Assembly (NCBI GenBank): GCA_958295645.1
Contig: OY282361.1
Coordinates: forward strand, 372,001 to 436,000
Direction: 5' to 3'
Length of the DNA: 64,000 nt
Source: Longimicrobiales bacterium
GTDB taxonomy: Bacteria > Gemmatimonadota > Gemmatimonadetes > Longimicrobiales > Gaopeijiaceae
Shown here: positions 26,554 to 35,825 of the stretch, one piece after another
Layout: each line of letters begins with the position of its first letter
Position numbering within the stretch: position 1 is the stretch's first letter
Notes under the pieces: generated by a model
The model's input: the letters and a program-made list of their open reading frames with translations, nothing else
Databases searched by the model: none
What the model was told of the DNA's origin: nothing
Made by a program: the position numbers and the translations under genes

Positions 26554-28362
26554 GTGATTTCGGATCGCGTCGTCGAGGAGGTGCGCGCGCGGGCGGACAT
26601 CGTGGGCATCATCGGCGAGTTCGTGCGGCTCAAGAAGGCGGGCAAGGAGTTCAAGGGCCTGAGCCCGTTCAAGGAGGAGCGCACGCCGTCGTTCTGCGTG
26701 GTCCCGTCGAAGGCGTTCTTCCACGACTTCTCCTCCGGCGAGTCCGGCGACGTGTTCAAGTTCCTGATGAAGCACCAGGGCATGTCCTTCGTGGAGGCCG
26801 TCAAGTTCGTCGGCGCCAAGAGCGGCGTGGAGGTTCGCGAGGAGAGGCGCGGCAGGTCGCGCGACGAACTCCTGCGCCCGCACTACGAAGCGCTGGCCTT
26901 CGCGGCCGCCTTCTTTCGCGAGCGTCTCGAGGCGGAGGGAGGCAAGGCGGCCCGCGAATATCTGCAAGGCCGGGGGATCGGCATGGAGGTGGCGGAGCGG
27001 TACGGCCTCGGACATGCGCCGGACGGCTGGCAGGCGTTCCGCGAGGCCGCCGCCGTGCACGGCATCGACGAGGGACTGCTGTTCGAGCTCGGACTCCTCA
27101 AGAGGAGCGAGAAGGCCGGCGCCGCGAGCGCCTACGACGCCTTCCGAAACCGGATCGTCTTTCCCATCCATTCCATCGCGGGACGGGTGACCGGCTTCGG
27201 GGGCCGCCTTCTGGGCAAGGAGGGAAGGGGAGCGCCCAAGTACCTCAACTCCCCCGACAGCCCCGTCTTCCACAAGGGAGAGATCCTGTACGGCCTCGAC
27301 AAGGCCAAGAACCACGTCCGCCGCGAAGGCTGCGTCCTGGTCGCGGAGGGATTCATGGACGTCGTCTCGCTGGGCGCGGTGGGGATTCTCAACGCCGCAG
27401 CCCCGCTGGGCACCTCCTTGACCGACGCGCACGCGGCTCTCCTGGCCCGGTACTCGAAGGAGGCGCGACTTCTGTTCGACAGCGATTCCGCGGGACTGCG
27501 GGCGACGTTTCGGGCAGCGGACGTTCTCCTGGCCAGCGGCGTCCATCCTTCCGTCGCGACCCTGCCCGACGGCGAGGATCCCGACTCGGTGGCCCGCTCG
27601 GGCGGCGCGAAGGCCGTGATGAAGTTCGTCTCGCAGGCCGTGGACGTGCTCGACCGGAAGGTCGCCATCCTCGAAGAGCGCGACTACTTCTCCTCCATCG
27701 AGAAGAAGCGCAACGCGCTCGACCGGCTCTTGCCGACGTTGCGGGCCGTGCGCGACCCGGCGCTGCGCGACATGTACTTGGCGAAAGTGTCGGAGCTGAC
27801 GGGCGTGGAGCGCGCGACCCTGGACGCAGAGCTGCGCAAGGAGCCCGACGGCCTGACCGCGCCCTCCCGCGCCCAGCCGCCCTCCCGCCGCCGTCCCGCG
27901 CCCAGGTTCCACGGCCGCGGGCCGGAGCGCACGCTGGTGCAGCTGCTGTTGCGCGACCGCACGTGGATCGACAGGGCGGCCGAGAAGATCGGCCCCGCCG
28001 ACTTGGAAGATCGCGCCTGCCGTGCGATTTTCCAGGCGTTGATCGACGATCCGGAAATCAAGATCCTGCCTGCGGAGACCGCTCCCGAGACCGTGCGCCG
28101 ATTCGAGGACTTGATGGCCGATCGCGAGGATCTGGCGCCGGCGAGCCGCATCTTCGACGATGTCGTGTCGAGGATTCAGGCGCGCGAGATCGAACGCCGC
28201 AACCTTGACGTCCCGGGCGATGCCGACGAAGCCGAGAAGGCTAGGCTCGCCCAGGAGAAGGAGGAGCTGGTGAAGCAGAAGAACGCTTTGCGTCCCGACT
28301 GGAGCAAGACCGCCCGCTGGATCGGCGCTCCCGCGCGGCGAGACGCGCAAGGCGCCCCGTGA
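26554..28362 (+). CDS. dnaG: DNA primase DnaG lacking zinc ligands
   Basis: Synthesises RNA primers at the replication fork. The TOPRIM core is complete (VAEGFMDVVSL, DSDSAGLRATF), and the C-terminal helicase-interacting part is present to residue 602. The N-terminal zinc module is altered: where CHC2 primases have Cys, His, Cys and Cys, this protein has S37, K40, D58 and S61 (GLSPFKEERTPSF and HDFSSGESGD). The same replacement pattern is known from alphaproteobacterial primases, so the fold is probably retained without metal. The GTG start lies 1 nt after mutS2. Confidence 0.94.
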   Translation: MISDRVVEEVRARADIVGIIGEFVRLKKAGKEFKGLSPFKEERTPSFCVVPSKAFFHDFSSGESGDVFKFLMKHQGMSFVEAVKFVGAKSGVEVREERRGRSRDELLRPHYEALAFAAAFFRERLEAEGGKAAREYLQGRGIGMEVAERYGLGHAPDGWQAFREAAAVHGIDEGLLFELGLLKRSEKAGAASAYDAFRNRIVFPIHSIAGRVTGFGGRLLGKEGRGAPKYLNSPDSPVFHKGEILYGLDKAKNHVRREGCVLVAEGFMDVVSLGAVGILNAAAPLGTSLTDAHAALLARYSKEARLLFDSDSAGLRATFRAADVLLASGVHPSVATLPDGEDPDSVARSGGAKAVMKFVSQAVDVLDRKVAILEERDYFSSIEKKRNALDRLLPTLRAVRDPALRDMYLAKVSELTGVERATLDAELRKEPDGLTAPSRAQPPSRRRPAPRFHGRGPERTLVQLLLRDRTWIDRAAEKIGPADLEDRACRAIFQALIDDPEIKILPAETAPETVRRFEDLMADREDLAPASRIFDDVVSRIQAREIERRNLDVPGDADEAEKARLAQEKEELVKQKNALRPDWSKTARWIGAPARRDAQGAP

Positions 28363-29120
28363 CGACCAGCGCCGCTTCCATCTCGGTCGTGCTGCGACGG
28401 TTGCAGTCGGTGGACCTGCAGATTCGCGAGGTGCGCGGTCGCATCGGCTCCTTCGATCCTCAGTTGGCCGAAGTCGACGCCACGGTGCAGCAGCTGGGGG
28501 CCGACGCCGAGACCACGTCGGGCCGGGTCGAGGAGCTGCGCACCGAGGAACGCCGCCTGCAACGCACCTCGAGCGACATGCAGGCTCGCTTGAAGAAGCT
28601 CCGGGAGCGCGCCAAGGTGGTGAGGACGGTTCGCGAAGAGGCGGCGGTTCAGGCCGAGACGGGCCATGTGCGGCGCGTGCTGGACTCGGAAGAGCAGGAG
28701 AGGATCAACCTGCTCGACCAGGTCAAGCGCTTGGAGGATCGGCTGGCCAGCCAGCAAACGGCCTTGGAGGAGGGGAAGTCGGCCGCCGAGCCGCGCCGCC
28801 GGGAACTCGTGGCGGAACGGGATGCGGCTCACGAGGAGTTGGCCGCGTTGGAGGACCGCCGGGAGGGCTTTGCGGCCGGCATCGACTCGCGCTACATGCG
28901 CGTCTACGACAACCTCATTCGCAGTGGACGGAAGGCCGCGGTGGCGCCGATGGCGGAGGACGGCGCCTGCGGGGCCTGTTTCTCCGTCATCCCCCTGCAA
29001 CTTCAGAACGAGATCAGAACTTCGGCGCCGCTGGTGATTTGCGAGGCCTGCGGCGTCATCGTCACCGCTCCCGAAGAGACGGATCAGGGCGACCCCGAGC
29101 CCTCCCCAGCGGAGACGTGA
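28359..29120 (+). CDS. C4-type zinc ribbon / coiled-coil protein (CdsZ-like)
   Basis: About 170 residues of heptad-rich coiled coil (LQSVDLQIREVRGRI onward) are followed by a C-terminal zinc ribbon with CGAC (about 205-208) and CEAC (about 229-232) and the family phrase PLQLQNEI. Related proteins are annotated as nucleic-acid-binding or regulatory proteins of the zf-RING_7 type; function is not firmly known. It is coupled on both sides: its GTG overlaps the dnaG stop and its stop overlaps the recJ start. Confidence 0.85.
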   Translation: MTTSAASISVVLRRLQSVDLQIREVRGRIGSFDPQLAEVDATVQQLGADAETTSGRVEELRTEERRLQRTSSDMQARLKKLRERAKVVRTVREEAAVQAETGHVRRVLDSEEQERINLLDQVKRLEDRLASQQTALEEGKSAAEPRRRELVAERDAAHEELAALEDRREGFAAGIDSRYMRVYDNLIRSGRKAAVAPMAEDGACGACFSVIPLQLQNEIRTSAPLVICEACGVIVTAPEETDQGDPEPSPAET

Positions 29121-30865
29121 TCCCGGCTTCGGCCGACGACGGCAGCTGTCGGCCGCCGACGCCCCGCTGGGAACTTGCGCCGCGGCCGCCGACCGAAGCG
29201 GTGCGGCGCTTGCAGGAAAGCTTGCGATTGCCGCCCGTGCTGTGCCGCCTCCTGGCCGCAAGGGGCTTGGCCAGCCCGGAGGAGGCGAAGCGCTTCCTCC
29301 GCCCGAGGCGCGCGCAGTTGCTGGACCCGGCGGGATTGCGCGGAGCCCCCGAGGCCGCCCGCCGTCTGGCATCGGCCGTCGAGCGGGGCGAACGGGTCGT
29401 CGTGCACGGCGACTACGACGCCGACGGGATCGCCGGAACCGCGCTGGCCGTCCACTGGCTGCGCGATCTGGGAGGGAAGGCCGAGGGCCTCTTGCCCAGC
29501 CGGCGAGACGGCTACGACCTGTCGCGCGCGGGACTGGAACGCGCGGTCGCGCAGGGCGCAGACGTGCTCATGACGGTGGACTGCGGCATCCGCGCCGGGA
29601 AATGGGTGCGGCGGGCTTCCGAGAAGGGCGTCGACGTAGTGGTCACCGACCATCACCTCCCGGGGGCCTCGTTGCCGCCGGCGCTGGCTGTGGTCAATCC
29701 CAATCAGCCCGGCTGCGAGTACGCAAACAAGGGCCTCTGCGGCGCGGCGGTCGCCTTCAAGGTGTTGCAGCTGGCCGCGCGGCTGCTCGGCCGTCCCGCC
29801 GAGGAGGCTTGGCCGCACCTGGACTTGGTGGGCTTGGCCACCGTGGCCGACCTCGTCCCGCTCGTCGGCGAGAACCGCGTCCTGGCGAGGCTGGGGCTCC
29901 ACGCCGTCGGCAGCACGGCCCGGCCGGGCCTGCGCGCGCTTGTCGAGAAAGCCTGCGGGGGGTTGCGGGACGGTGTGCCCGACTCGGCGGACGTGGCCTT
30001 TCGGATTGCGCCGCGGATCAACGCCGCGGGCAGGGTCGGGCAACCGGAGACCGCCCTGCGGCTTCTGCTTGCCGAGGACGCCGGCGAAGCCCGCCGCCTG
30101 GCCGATGTCCTGGAACGCGACAACGCGTTGCGCAAGTCCTTGCAGAAGGACACGCTCGCCGACGCGCTCGCTCAACTGGAGCGCGACTGCGATCCGGTGC
30201 GGGACGGCGCCGTGGCGTTGGCGAGCGACGGCTGGCACCCGGGGGTGATCGGAATCGTGGCCTCGCAGGTCGTCGAGCGGGTGTCGCGCCCCGTCGTGCT
30301 GTTCGCGATGGACGGCGAGGCCGGCCGGGGAAGCGCCCGCTCCATCCCCGACTTCGACATTCACGCCGCCCTGCAAGCTTGCTCCGAGCACTTGGACCGC
30401 TTCGGCGGACACCGGGCCGCGGCCGGGATGGAGATTCGCCGCGTCCGCCTCGACGAGTTCGGAAAGGCTTTTCGCGCCGAGGCCCGGAAGCGGCTGGCCG
30501 GCTGCGACCTCCGCCCCGCGCTCGCCGTGGACGTGGAGGTCGGCCTGGAGGAGTTGCGCGGCCCCTTCTTTCGCTACTGCCGCTACATGGGTCCCTTCGG
30601 CCAAGGCAACCCGGACCCGGTGTTCGCGGTGCGCAACGCGCAGGCCCAGCGGCCTCGCCGCTTCGGACGGGGGTCGCACATCGAGTTTCGACTGGCCGGC
30701 GGCGGCTCCGGCCTGCGCGTGGTCGGCTTCGGCATGGGCGGTCGGCTGTCGCCGGAAGAGCTCTCCTCCGGGCCGGTGGACGTGGCCTTCACGTTGGCGG
30801 AGAACCGCCGCGGGCCCTACCCTACGGTTGAAGGCCTAGCGGTGGGGATTCGCTCCTCGGGGTAG
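29117..30865 (+). CDS. recJ: Single-stranded-DNA exonuclease RecJ
   Basis: A 5'-3' ssDNA exonuclease of the DHH superfamily used in RecF repair and mismatch repair. The protein is 582 residues from the GTG at 29117. Motif I HGDYDADGIAGT is near 98-109, motif II MTVDCGIRAG, and motif III VTDHHLPG. The DHHA1 domain holds GWHPGVIGIVASQ and FGGHRAAAGM, and an OB fold follows with PFGQGNPDPVF. The start is set by the GTGA overlap with the zinc-ribbon gene. Confidence 0.94.
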   Translation: MIPASADDGSCRPPTPRWELAPRPPTEAVRRLQESLRLPPVLCRLLAARGLASPEEAKRFLRPRRAQLLDPAGLRGAPEAARRLASAVERGERVVVHGDYDADGIAGTALAVHWLRDLGGKAEGLLPSRRDGYDLSRAGLERAVAQGADVLMTVDCGIRAGKWVRRASEKGVDVVVTDHHLPGASLPPALAVVNPNQPGCEYANKGLCGAAVAFKVLQLAARLLGRPAEEAWPHLDLVGLATVADLVPLVGENRVLARLGLHAVGSTARPGLRALVEKACGGLRDGVPDSADVAFRIAPRINAAGRVGQPETALRLLLAEDAGEARRLADVLERDNALRKSLQKDTLADALAQLERDCDPVRDGAVALASDGWHPGVIGIVASQVVERVSRPVVLFAMDGEAGRGSARSIPDFDIHAALQACSEHLDRFGGHRAAAGMEIRRVRLDEFGKAFRAEARKRLAGCDLRPALAVDVEVGLEELRGPFFRYCRYMGPFGQGNPDPVFAVRNAQAQRPRRFGRGSHIEFRLAGGGSGLRVVGFGMGGRLSPEELSSGPVDVAFTLAENRRGPYPTVEGLAVGIRSSG

Positions 30866-30965
30866 CGGATCGTCCTCGCAGCCTTGCCGGAAGTCGCCAA
30901 AGCAGCGGCCTGCGCCCTCCCGGCCGAGCCGCTCGACTTGTTCGCCCACGCCGGAGTTGCGGCCC

Positions 30966-31529
30966 TTGCGGATCATCGCGGGTAAATGGAGAGGCCGGAG
31001 GATCTCGCCGGCCTCCGGTCTGCGCCTCCGTCCGACCTCGGGCCGCGTGCGCGAGGCCTGGATGTCGATCCTCGGGCCGCGCGTGGCGGGAGCAACGGTC
31101 GCGGATCTGTTCGCGGGCTCCGGCGCGCTGGGGCTGGAAGCGCTCAGCCGAGGCGCGGCCCACGTCACCTTCGTGGAGCGGAGCCGCCACGCCGTCCGCG
31201 TTCTGGAGCGCAACATCCGCAACTTGAACGCGGCGGGCGAGAGCGCCGTGATATGCGGCGACGCCATCTCGCATGTGCGCGAGCTGGGCGACGCCCGCTA
31301 CGACATCGCCCTCGCCGACCCTCCCTACGGCCAGGGCCTCGCCGGTCAACTCCTCGGCCTCTACGAGCAGAGTCCCTTCGCCGCCGAGCTGTGGATCGAA
31401 CACGGCGCGCTGGAACCCGTGCCCAGTTGCGCCGCCGCCTTCCGGAGGCGCTACGGCCGCACTATGCTCACCAGCGTTCGCACGCCGTTGCGCGCCTCCC
31501 CGGCTCCCTTCGCCGACTCGATGCCATGA
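30966..31529 (+). CDS. rsmD: 16S rRNA (guanine966-N2)-methyltransferase RsmD
   Basis: Methylates G966 of 16S rRNA during 30S assembly. The N-terminal LRIIAGKWRGRRI, the SAM motif DLFAGSGALGLEALSRGA and the catalytic ADPPYG are all present in 187 residues. The TTG at 30966 is preferred over the TTG at 30957 because RsmD proteins normally begin MRIIAG and GGAG ends nine bases before it. It is followed by coaD with an ATGA overlap, the usual rsmD-coaD pairing. Confidence 0.92.
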   Translation: MRIIAGKWRGRRISPASGLRLRPTSGRVREAWMSILGPRVAGATVADLFAGSGALGLEALSRGAAHVTFVERSRHAVRVLERNIRNLNAAGESAVICGDAISHVRELGDARYDIALADPPYGQGLAGQLLGLYEQSPFAAELWIEHGALEPVPSCAAAFRRRYGRTMLTSVRTPLRASPAPFADSMP

Positions 31530-32032
31530 GCGTTCGCCCGATCGTCGCCGTCTACCCCGGTTCGTTCGACCCCGTGACGCTCGGCCACGAAGACGTGGCC
31601 CGCCGCACGCTGTGCTTCTGCGACCGCTTGATCGTCGCCGTGGCCGAGTCCTCGTCCCAGACCAAGAAGACCATGTTCTCGGTCTCCGAGCGGCTGGAAC
31701 TCATGAAGGCCGTGTTCGCGGGCCAGCCCCGGATCACCTGCGTCTCCTTCACGGGCCTCCTGGTGCACTTCGCCGAACAAGCCGGCGCCCGGTTCATCAT
31801 TCGAGGGCTCCGCGCCGTGTCCGACTTCGAGTACGAGTTCCAGATGGCGCAGATGAACCGCGAACTGCGTGGCGACATGGAGACCCTGTTCCTGGCTCCG
31901 GAAGTCGAGCACTCCTTCCTGTCCGCCTCTCTCGTGCGCGAGGTGGCCTCCATGGGCGGAGACGTGAGCCGCTTCGTCTCCGCGCCCGTGCTGGACCGGC
32001 TGCGCGGCCTCTCGAACTCCCGGGCGGAGTGA
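31526..32032 (+). CDS. coaD: Phosphopantetheine adenylyltransferase
   Basis: Transfers AMP from ATP to 4'-phosphopantetheine, the penultimate step of coenzyme A synthesis. YPGSFDPVTLGHEDV near 9-23 contains the nucleotidyltransferase TxGH motif. RGLRAVSDFEYE and the closing FLSASLVREVASMGG (the ISSTxVR equivalent) are intact. The 168-residue length fits the family. Confidence 0.95.
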   Translation: MSVRPIVAVYPGSFDPVTLGHEDVARRTLCFCDRLIVAVAESSSQTKKTMFSVSERLELMKAVFAGQPRITCVSFTGLLVHFAEQAGARFIIRGLRAVSDFEYEFQMAQMNRELRGDMETLFLAPEVEHSFLSASLVREVASMGGDVSRFVSAPVLDRLRGLSNSRAE

Positions 32033-32144
32033 CGTGGGGCTCCCGACGCTTCCCCGGGCGTCTTCCTCTGCCCCGCTCGCAACGCCTTCGGCGGCGTCCG
32101 TTCAGCGTGCCTAGGACGTATGGGCCGCCTCTCGTTCGGGCGCC

Positions 32145-33035
32145 ATGCGTGACTTGGCCGCCTTCCCCTCGGCCTCCGGCGTGACTTTCGCCGAGCGCTT
32201 GGCGGAGAGGGCAGCCCCGCTCCAACGCCGAATCGCATTTCCGGAGACGGACGACCCGCGGGTTCGGCGGGCGGCCGCCACACTGGCACGCCTGTCGGTC
32301 GCGGAGCCGGTGCTGTTGTCGAGGCCCGAGAGCGCCGATGCCCGCTCCGACGACCCGCTCGCGCAGGCCATGCGCATGTTGGCCGAGGGCGCCGTGGACG
32401 GTGTCGTGGCGGGAGCGACCTGCCCGACGGCCACGGTCGTGCGGGCCGCGCTTCGCCACGTGGGTCTTCGTGCCGGCGTGCGCACGCTGTCGGCTTGCTT
32501 CTTTCTCGAGGTGGGGGACTTCCGCGGTCTGGGCGACGAAGTCCTGGCCTTCGCCGACCCGGCCGTCGTCCCGAACCCGTCCCCGGAGCAGTTGGTCGAG
32601 ATCGCCTCGGAGGCCGTGCGGCTGTGGCGGCTGGTCGTCGGCGACGAACCAGCGGTCGCCTTCCTCTCGTACTCGACGGCGGGCAGCGCGGACGGCCCCT
32701 CCGTGGACAAGATGCGCGAAGCCGCAGTCCGGTTCCGCGAATCGAATCCCGCAGTCGCCTCCGCCGGCGAGATGCAGGCCGACGTGGCCCTGTCGCCGGA
32801 GGTCGCGCGTACCAAGTTTCCCGGATCGGCGTCGGGCGGCAGGGCAAACATCCTCGTGTTTCCCAACCTCGACGCCGCCAACATCGGCTACAAGCTCGTG
32901 CAGCGTCTGGCGGGCACGCCCGCCTCGGGACCGATCCTCCAAGGACTCGCCGCCCCCGTCAACGACCTGTCGAGGGGCGCCTCCGAAGCGGACATCGTCA
33001 CCGTCGCCGCGATCACCGCGTTGATGGCCGGCTGA
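32145..33035 (+). CDS. pta: Phosphate acetyl/butyryltransferase-type acyltransferase
   Basis: Interconverts acyl-CoA and acyl phosphate. The family fold is seen in RIAFPETDDPRVRRAA, DGVVAGATCPTATVVRAAL, SYSTAGSADGPSVDKM and FPNLDAANIGYKLVQRL, the last being the Pta signature. At 296 residues it is somewhat shorter than typical Pta (about 325), with a compact N-terminus. Acetyl rather than butyryl preference is likely but not decided by sequence alone. No acetate kinase is adjacent. It lies just before the second restriction unit. Confidence 0.85.
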   Translation: MRDLAAFPSASGVTFAERLAERAAPLQRRIAFPETDDPRVRRAAATLARLSVAEPVLLSRPESADARSDDPLAQAMRMLAEGAVDGVVAGATCPTATVVRAALRHVGLRAGVRTLSACFFLEVGDFRGLGDEVLAFADPAVVPNPSPEQLVEIASEAVRLWRLVVGDEPAVAFLSYSTAGSADGPSVDKMREAAVRFRESNPAVASAGEMQADVALSPEVARTKFPGSASGGRANILVFPNLDAANIGYKLVQRLAGTPASGPILQGLAAPVNDLSRGASEADIVTVAAITALMAG

Positions 33036-33123
33036 CGATCCGGAGTATGGTGACTGGGAAGGTCGGCTACATTCTGTTTCCGCCTAACGACTGCCAGCAG
33101 GCAAGACAACGGGAGGCCCTGCC

Positions 33124-33681
33124 ATGAGCGGATACGATCCCCTAGACTACGACAACTTGGCTCGTAGCATCGTCAACGCACTTCTAGATACCAGCCTCTT
33201 GTCGTTGCCGCCGGAGCACTTCGAAGGATCGGGCGTCTACGCGATCTACTATACGGAGCCACTCGAGTACAGAGCGGACGCCTTGGCGCGGGGCACCCCG
33301 ATCTATGTGGGAAAAGCCGTTCCGACGGGCGGAAGAAAAGGTGTCGTGCCAGGGGGTGTCGACAGGGCTCTCTATCGACGTCTGCGGGATCACGCCAAAT
33401 CAATAACGCATGCGAACAACCTGTCTCTTGACCACGCCAAGTGTCGATACTTGGCATTGGTTCCGGTGTGGACAACTTTGGCGGAGCGCTTCCTCCTCAC
33501 ACATTTTAGGCCATTGTGGAATACAGTGCTAGATGGATTCGGAAATCACGACCCCGGCCATGGTCGGCGCAACAGCGCATGCCCGCGATGGGACATCTTG
33601 CATCCCGGGCGCCCGTGGGCCGCAGAGCTACGGTTATCCGAGACCAAGGAAGACATCTTGGCGGATATCCAGGACCGGTAA
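33124..33681 (+). CDS. Eco29kI-family GIY-YIG type II restriction endonuclease
   Basis: This 185-residue protein carries the compact GIY-YIG nuclease fold: GVYAIYY at 37-43, PIYVGKA at 59-65, RLRDHAKSI near 86-94, E121 as the likely metal-binding glutamate, and LWN with N133. The following GFGNHDPG at 138-145 and HPGRPWA at 160-166 are typical of Eco29kI relatives, which cut CCGCGG. Specificity here is not proven. The gene converges on a methyltransferase gene 11 nt away, forming a restriction-modification pair inserted between pta and the STAS gene. Confidence 0.87.
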   Translation: MSGYDPLDYDNLARSIVNALLDTSLLSLPPEHFEGSGVYAIYYTEPLEYRADALARGTPIYVGKAVPTGGRKGVVPGGVDRALYRRLRDHAKSITHANNLSLDHAKCRYLALVPVWTTLAERFLLTHFRPLWNTVLDGFGNHDPGHGRRNSACPRWDILHPGRPWAAELRLSETKEDILADIQDR

Positions 33682-33692
33682 TAATTCTTCGC

Positions 33693-35237
33693 TTAAGGTG
33701 CCCGAAGTTCCACGGCCGTCTCGTACAGGCGCGTCGCCTGCGCAGCCTTGCCGGCACGCACCGATGAATTGACCAAGCTGTTGCCCGTTCGCTTGGTGCG
33801 GACCAAGTGCATGCCCGCCAACTCGAACCCTTCCGCCTCGGCGATGTCGGCGAACAGTCTGTCCGTCTTGAATTCGATTCCCTGAAGAACGTTGTTGCCT
33901 ATCACGACCACTACCGTACCGCCGGGTCGCATCAGCGGTCTCGTTATTCGGCAAAACCTCTGGCAGTCGTTGAAGTACGACGCCGCGTAGTTGGCCCAGC
34001 CGGGACCTCCGTATGCTCCCTTGTGGGCGTTGCGTTTTCTCAATTCCCGAAGTTGCCGATCGAGATGCTGCAGTCTCGGGCGGAGCGACACTTCCGGCCC
34101 CGCGCGCACCGTCTGCCAGAACTGGCCGAAGCTCTTCAGCTCGATTGCTTTGAGATCCGCAGTGTCCTTGACCATGTCCAACCAGAACAGATGGGGACGA
34201 GTGTTCCGAATGTAGTGATAGTTGTTCAAGTAGGGTGGCGAAGTGACGATCAGGTCGATGCTGTGAGCTTCTACAAGATGCGAATGCTCCATGTACGAGA
34301 TGGGATGAACAGTTGCTGCCGCAGGACGATCGCTCGTGCTCATGTCGTCTCCGAAAGCGACGATGTCCTCGTGAATGTCTCGCAGCTTTTGCCGCATTAC
34401 GCCGGAAACGTCCGCTTGTTCGATGTTCGGCCTGCCTGCGCCCGCCCGCGTGCCGAGACTGGGTTCGTAGGAATAGTTGGAGAAACCGACCATCACGGAG
34501 CCCAGCGACAATCGAAAGATGTCGCTGATCCAGCCGGTCGTCTCGTCGCGAATGAAGTCCAAGCAGGAAAGCACTTGAGGCTCCACGCCCGGGCTGAAGA
34601 AGGGCACGCGACTCTTGAAGGCAGGGGGAGGAACAGAGGAAGGTTGTCTGCTGCCGTGCCAACGGCTGTCGTCGCTGTAGTCCTCGAAGTGCTCGATGGC
34701 CGCCTCGAGCTTCGCAGGATCGTAAAGAGCAGCCCCTGCCTTGACTCGGCAGGCGAGGGCGGCGTACGGGTTGATTTCGAAGCCGACGGCGTCGTCGCCG
34801 TTGCGAACCGCCTCGACGAGGGTGGTCCCCACGCCGGCGAAGGGGTCGAGCACGCGAAGCGCTTCCCTCCTCGTCCTGACGGCTTCCAGAACGCCCCCGA
34901 CAAATGCACTTGAGAACCCGGCGATCCACGGCACCCATCGGTGCAGCTCGCGCTTGTGGTTGGCGGCGAAGGCCGTGTCGCCGAATCCAGCGAGCCGCAA
35001 CTCATACTGAGTCGTGGGTTCGGCGACATCGCCGGTGGTCTTGCGCGAGGCCAATCGTGCCTTGGACTCGTAGCGGTCGGCAAGCCATTCCTCCAGGGCA
35101 CTCCGAAGGAAGCGCCATTCGCGCCCGACCTTGCGAGCAGGCACCCTGCCCTCTCTCGCCATCTCGCCGAGCGTCTTGCGGCCGACGCGAACCAGCTTCG
35201 CCGCCTCCGCTAGCGTAAGCACTTGGTCTTTGGTCAT
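33693..35237 (-). CDS. DNA amino-methyltransferase with N-terminal excisionase-type HTH
   Basis: A 514-residue protein. Residues about 6-55 (LTLAEAAKLVRVGRKTLGEM, then WRFLRSALEEWL) are a MerR/excisionase-type helix-turn-helix. The methyltransferase has the SAM motif DPFAGVGTT at 131-139 and catalytic TSPPY at 332-336. Motif I comes before motif IV, and the SPPY form favours N4-cytosine, though N6-adenine cannot be excluded. The protein lacks the PCQ motif of C5-cytosine enzymes. It faces the Eco29kI-like nuclease tail to tail and presumably protects the same site. The HTH may regulate expression or aid target binding. Confidence 0.85.
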   Translation of the reverse strand: MTKDQVLTLAEAAKLVRVGRKTLGEMAREGRVPARKVGREWRFLRSALEEWLADRYESKARLASRKTTGDVAEPTTQYELRLAGFGDTAFAANHKRELHRWVPWIAGFSSAFVGGVLEAVRTRREALRVLDPFAGVGTTLVEAVRNGDDAVGFEINPYAALACRVKAGAALYDPAKLEAAIEHFEDYSDDSRWHGSRQPSSVPPPAFKSRVPFFSPGVEPQVLSCLDFIRDETTGWISDIFRLSLGSVMVGFSNYSYEPSLGTRAGAGRPNIEQADVSGVMRQKLRDIHEDIVAFGDDMSTSDRPAAATVHPISYMEHSHLVEAHSIDLIVTSPPYLNNYHYIRNTRPHLFWLDMVKDTADLKAIELKSFGQFWQTVRAGPEVSLRPRLQHLDRQLRELRKRNAHKGAYGGPGWANYAASYFNDCQRFCRITRPLMRPGGTVVVVIGNNVLQGIEFKTDRLFADIAEAEGFELAGMHLVRTKRTGNSLVNSSVRAGKAAQATRLYETAVELRAP

Positions 35238-35441
35238 ATGTTCCCTTAAAGTCTGTCAAACGCCCGCAAATATCCAACCAGCAAGTTAACGTCGTCGCCT
35301 TCTCATGGTCAATCGCCCGACTCGGCAGGATGCCGCCGGCTCGCTCGCTTGACCGCCACGGCGGCAAAGGGCAGATTTGAGCTTCGGCAACTTTGGCAGA
35401 TGCCGCCAACGCAGTCTCCGCAGACGAACAGGGGCCGGGCC

Positions 35442-35774
35442 ATGGCGTTCAGCGTGCACAAACGGGACGGGATCGCGGTCGTCGAGGTGAGCGACAAGCT
35501 CATCGTGGCCAACCGCCAGGCGCTCAAGGACAAGGTGCTGGCCGAGGTCGGCGAGGGCGGCCGGAAGTTCGCCATGGACTTCTCGGGCACGACCTACATC
35601 GACTCCTCCGGTCTGGGCGTGCTCGTGAGCTTGTCCAAGAAGATCCGTTTCGAGGGCGGGCGCCTTCGCCTGTCGGGGCTCGACGACGATCTGCGCTCGC
35701 TCTTCGAGCTGACGAAGCTGGACACGCTCTTTCAGATCGACGACACGCTGGAGGAGTCGCTAGCGGCGTTCTGA
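35442..35774 (+). CDS. STAS-domain anti-sigma factor antagonist
   Basis: A 110-residue SpoIIAA/RsbV-type protein. The strand-turn YIDSSGLGVLVS holds the phosphorylatable serine (S55 or S56), and the four-helix STAS pattern is complete to the C-terminal helix. In the usual scheme a kinase phosphorylates this serine and a PP2C phosphatase removes it, switching binding to an anti-sigma factor or other partner. Both activities appear fused in the next gene. The ATG at 35442 gives the normal family length; an upstream extension to 35349 is unlike the family. Confidence 0.92.
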   Translation: MAFSVHKRDGIAVVEVSDKLIVANRQALKDKVLAEVGEGGRKFAMDFSGTTYIDSSGLGVLVSLSKKIRFEGGRLRLSGLDDDLRSLFELTKLDTLFQIDDTLEESLAAF

Positions 35775-35825
35775 GGGGCGGCCGTTCGGCTGCCTCCGGG
35801 ACGGCGCGCGAGCCGCGGCGACATC

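Noticed and set aside
26663-26735. Zinc-ligand loss in DnaG as a pseudogene signal
   Set aside because: The frame is intact over 602 codons, the catalytic core is complete, and the same replacement pattern is known in functional alphaproteobacterial primases.
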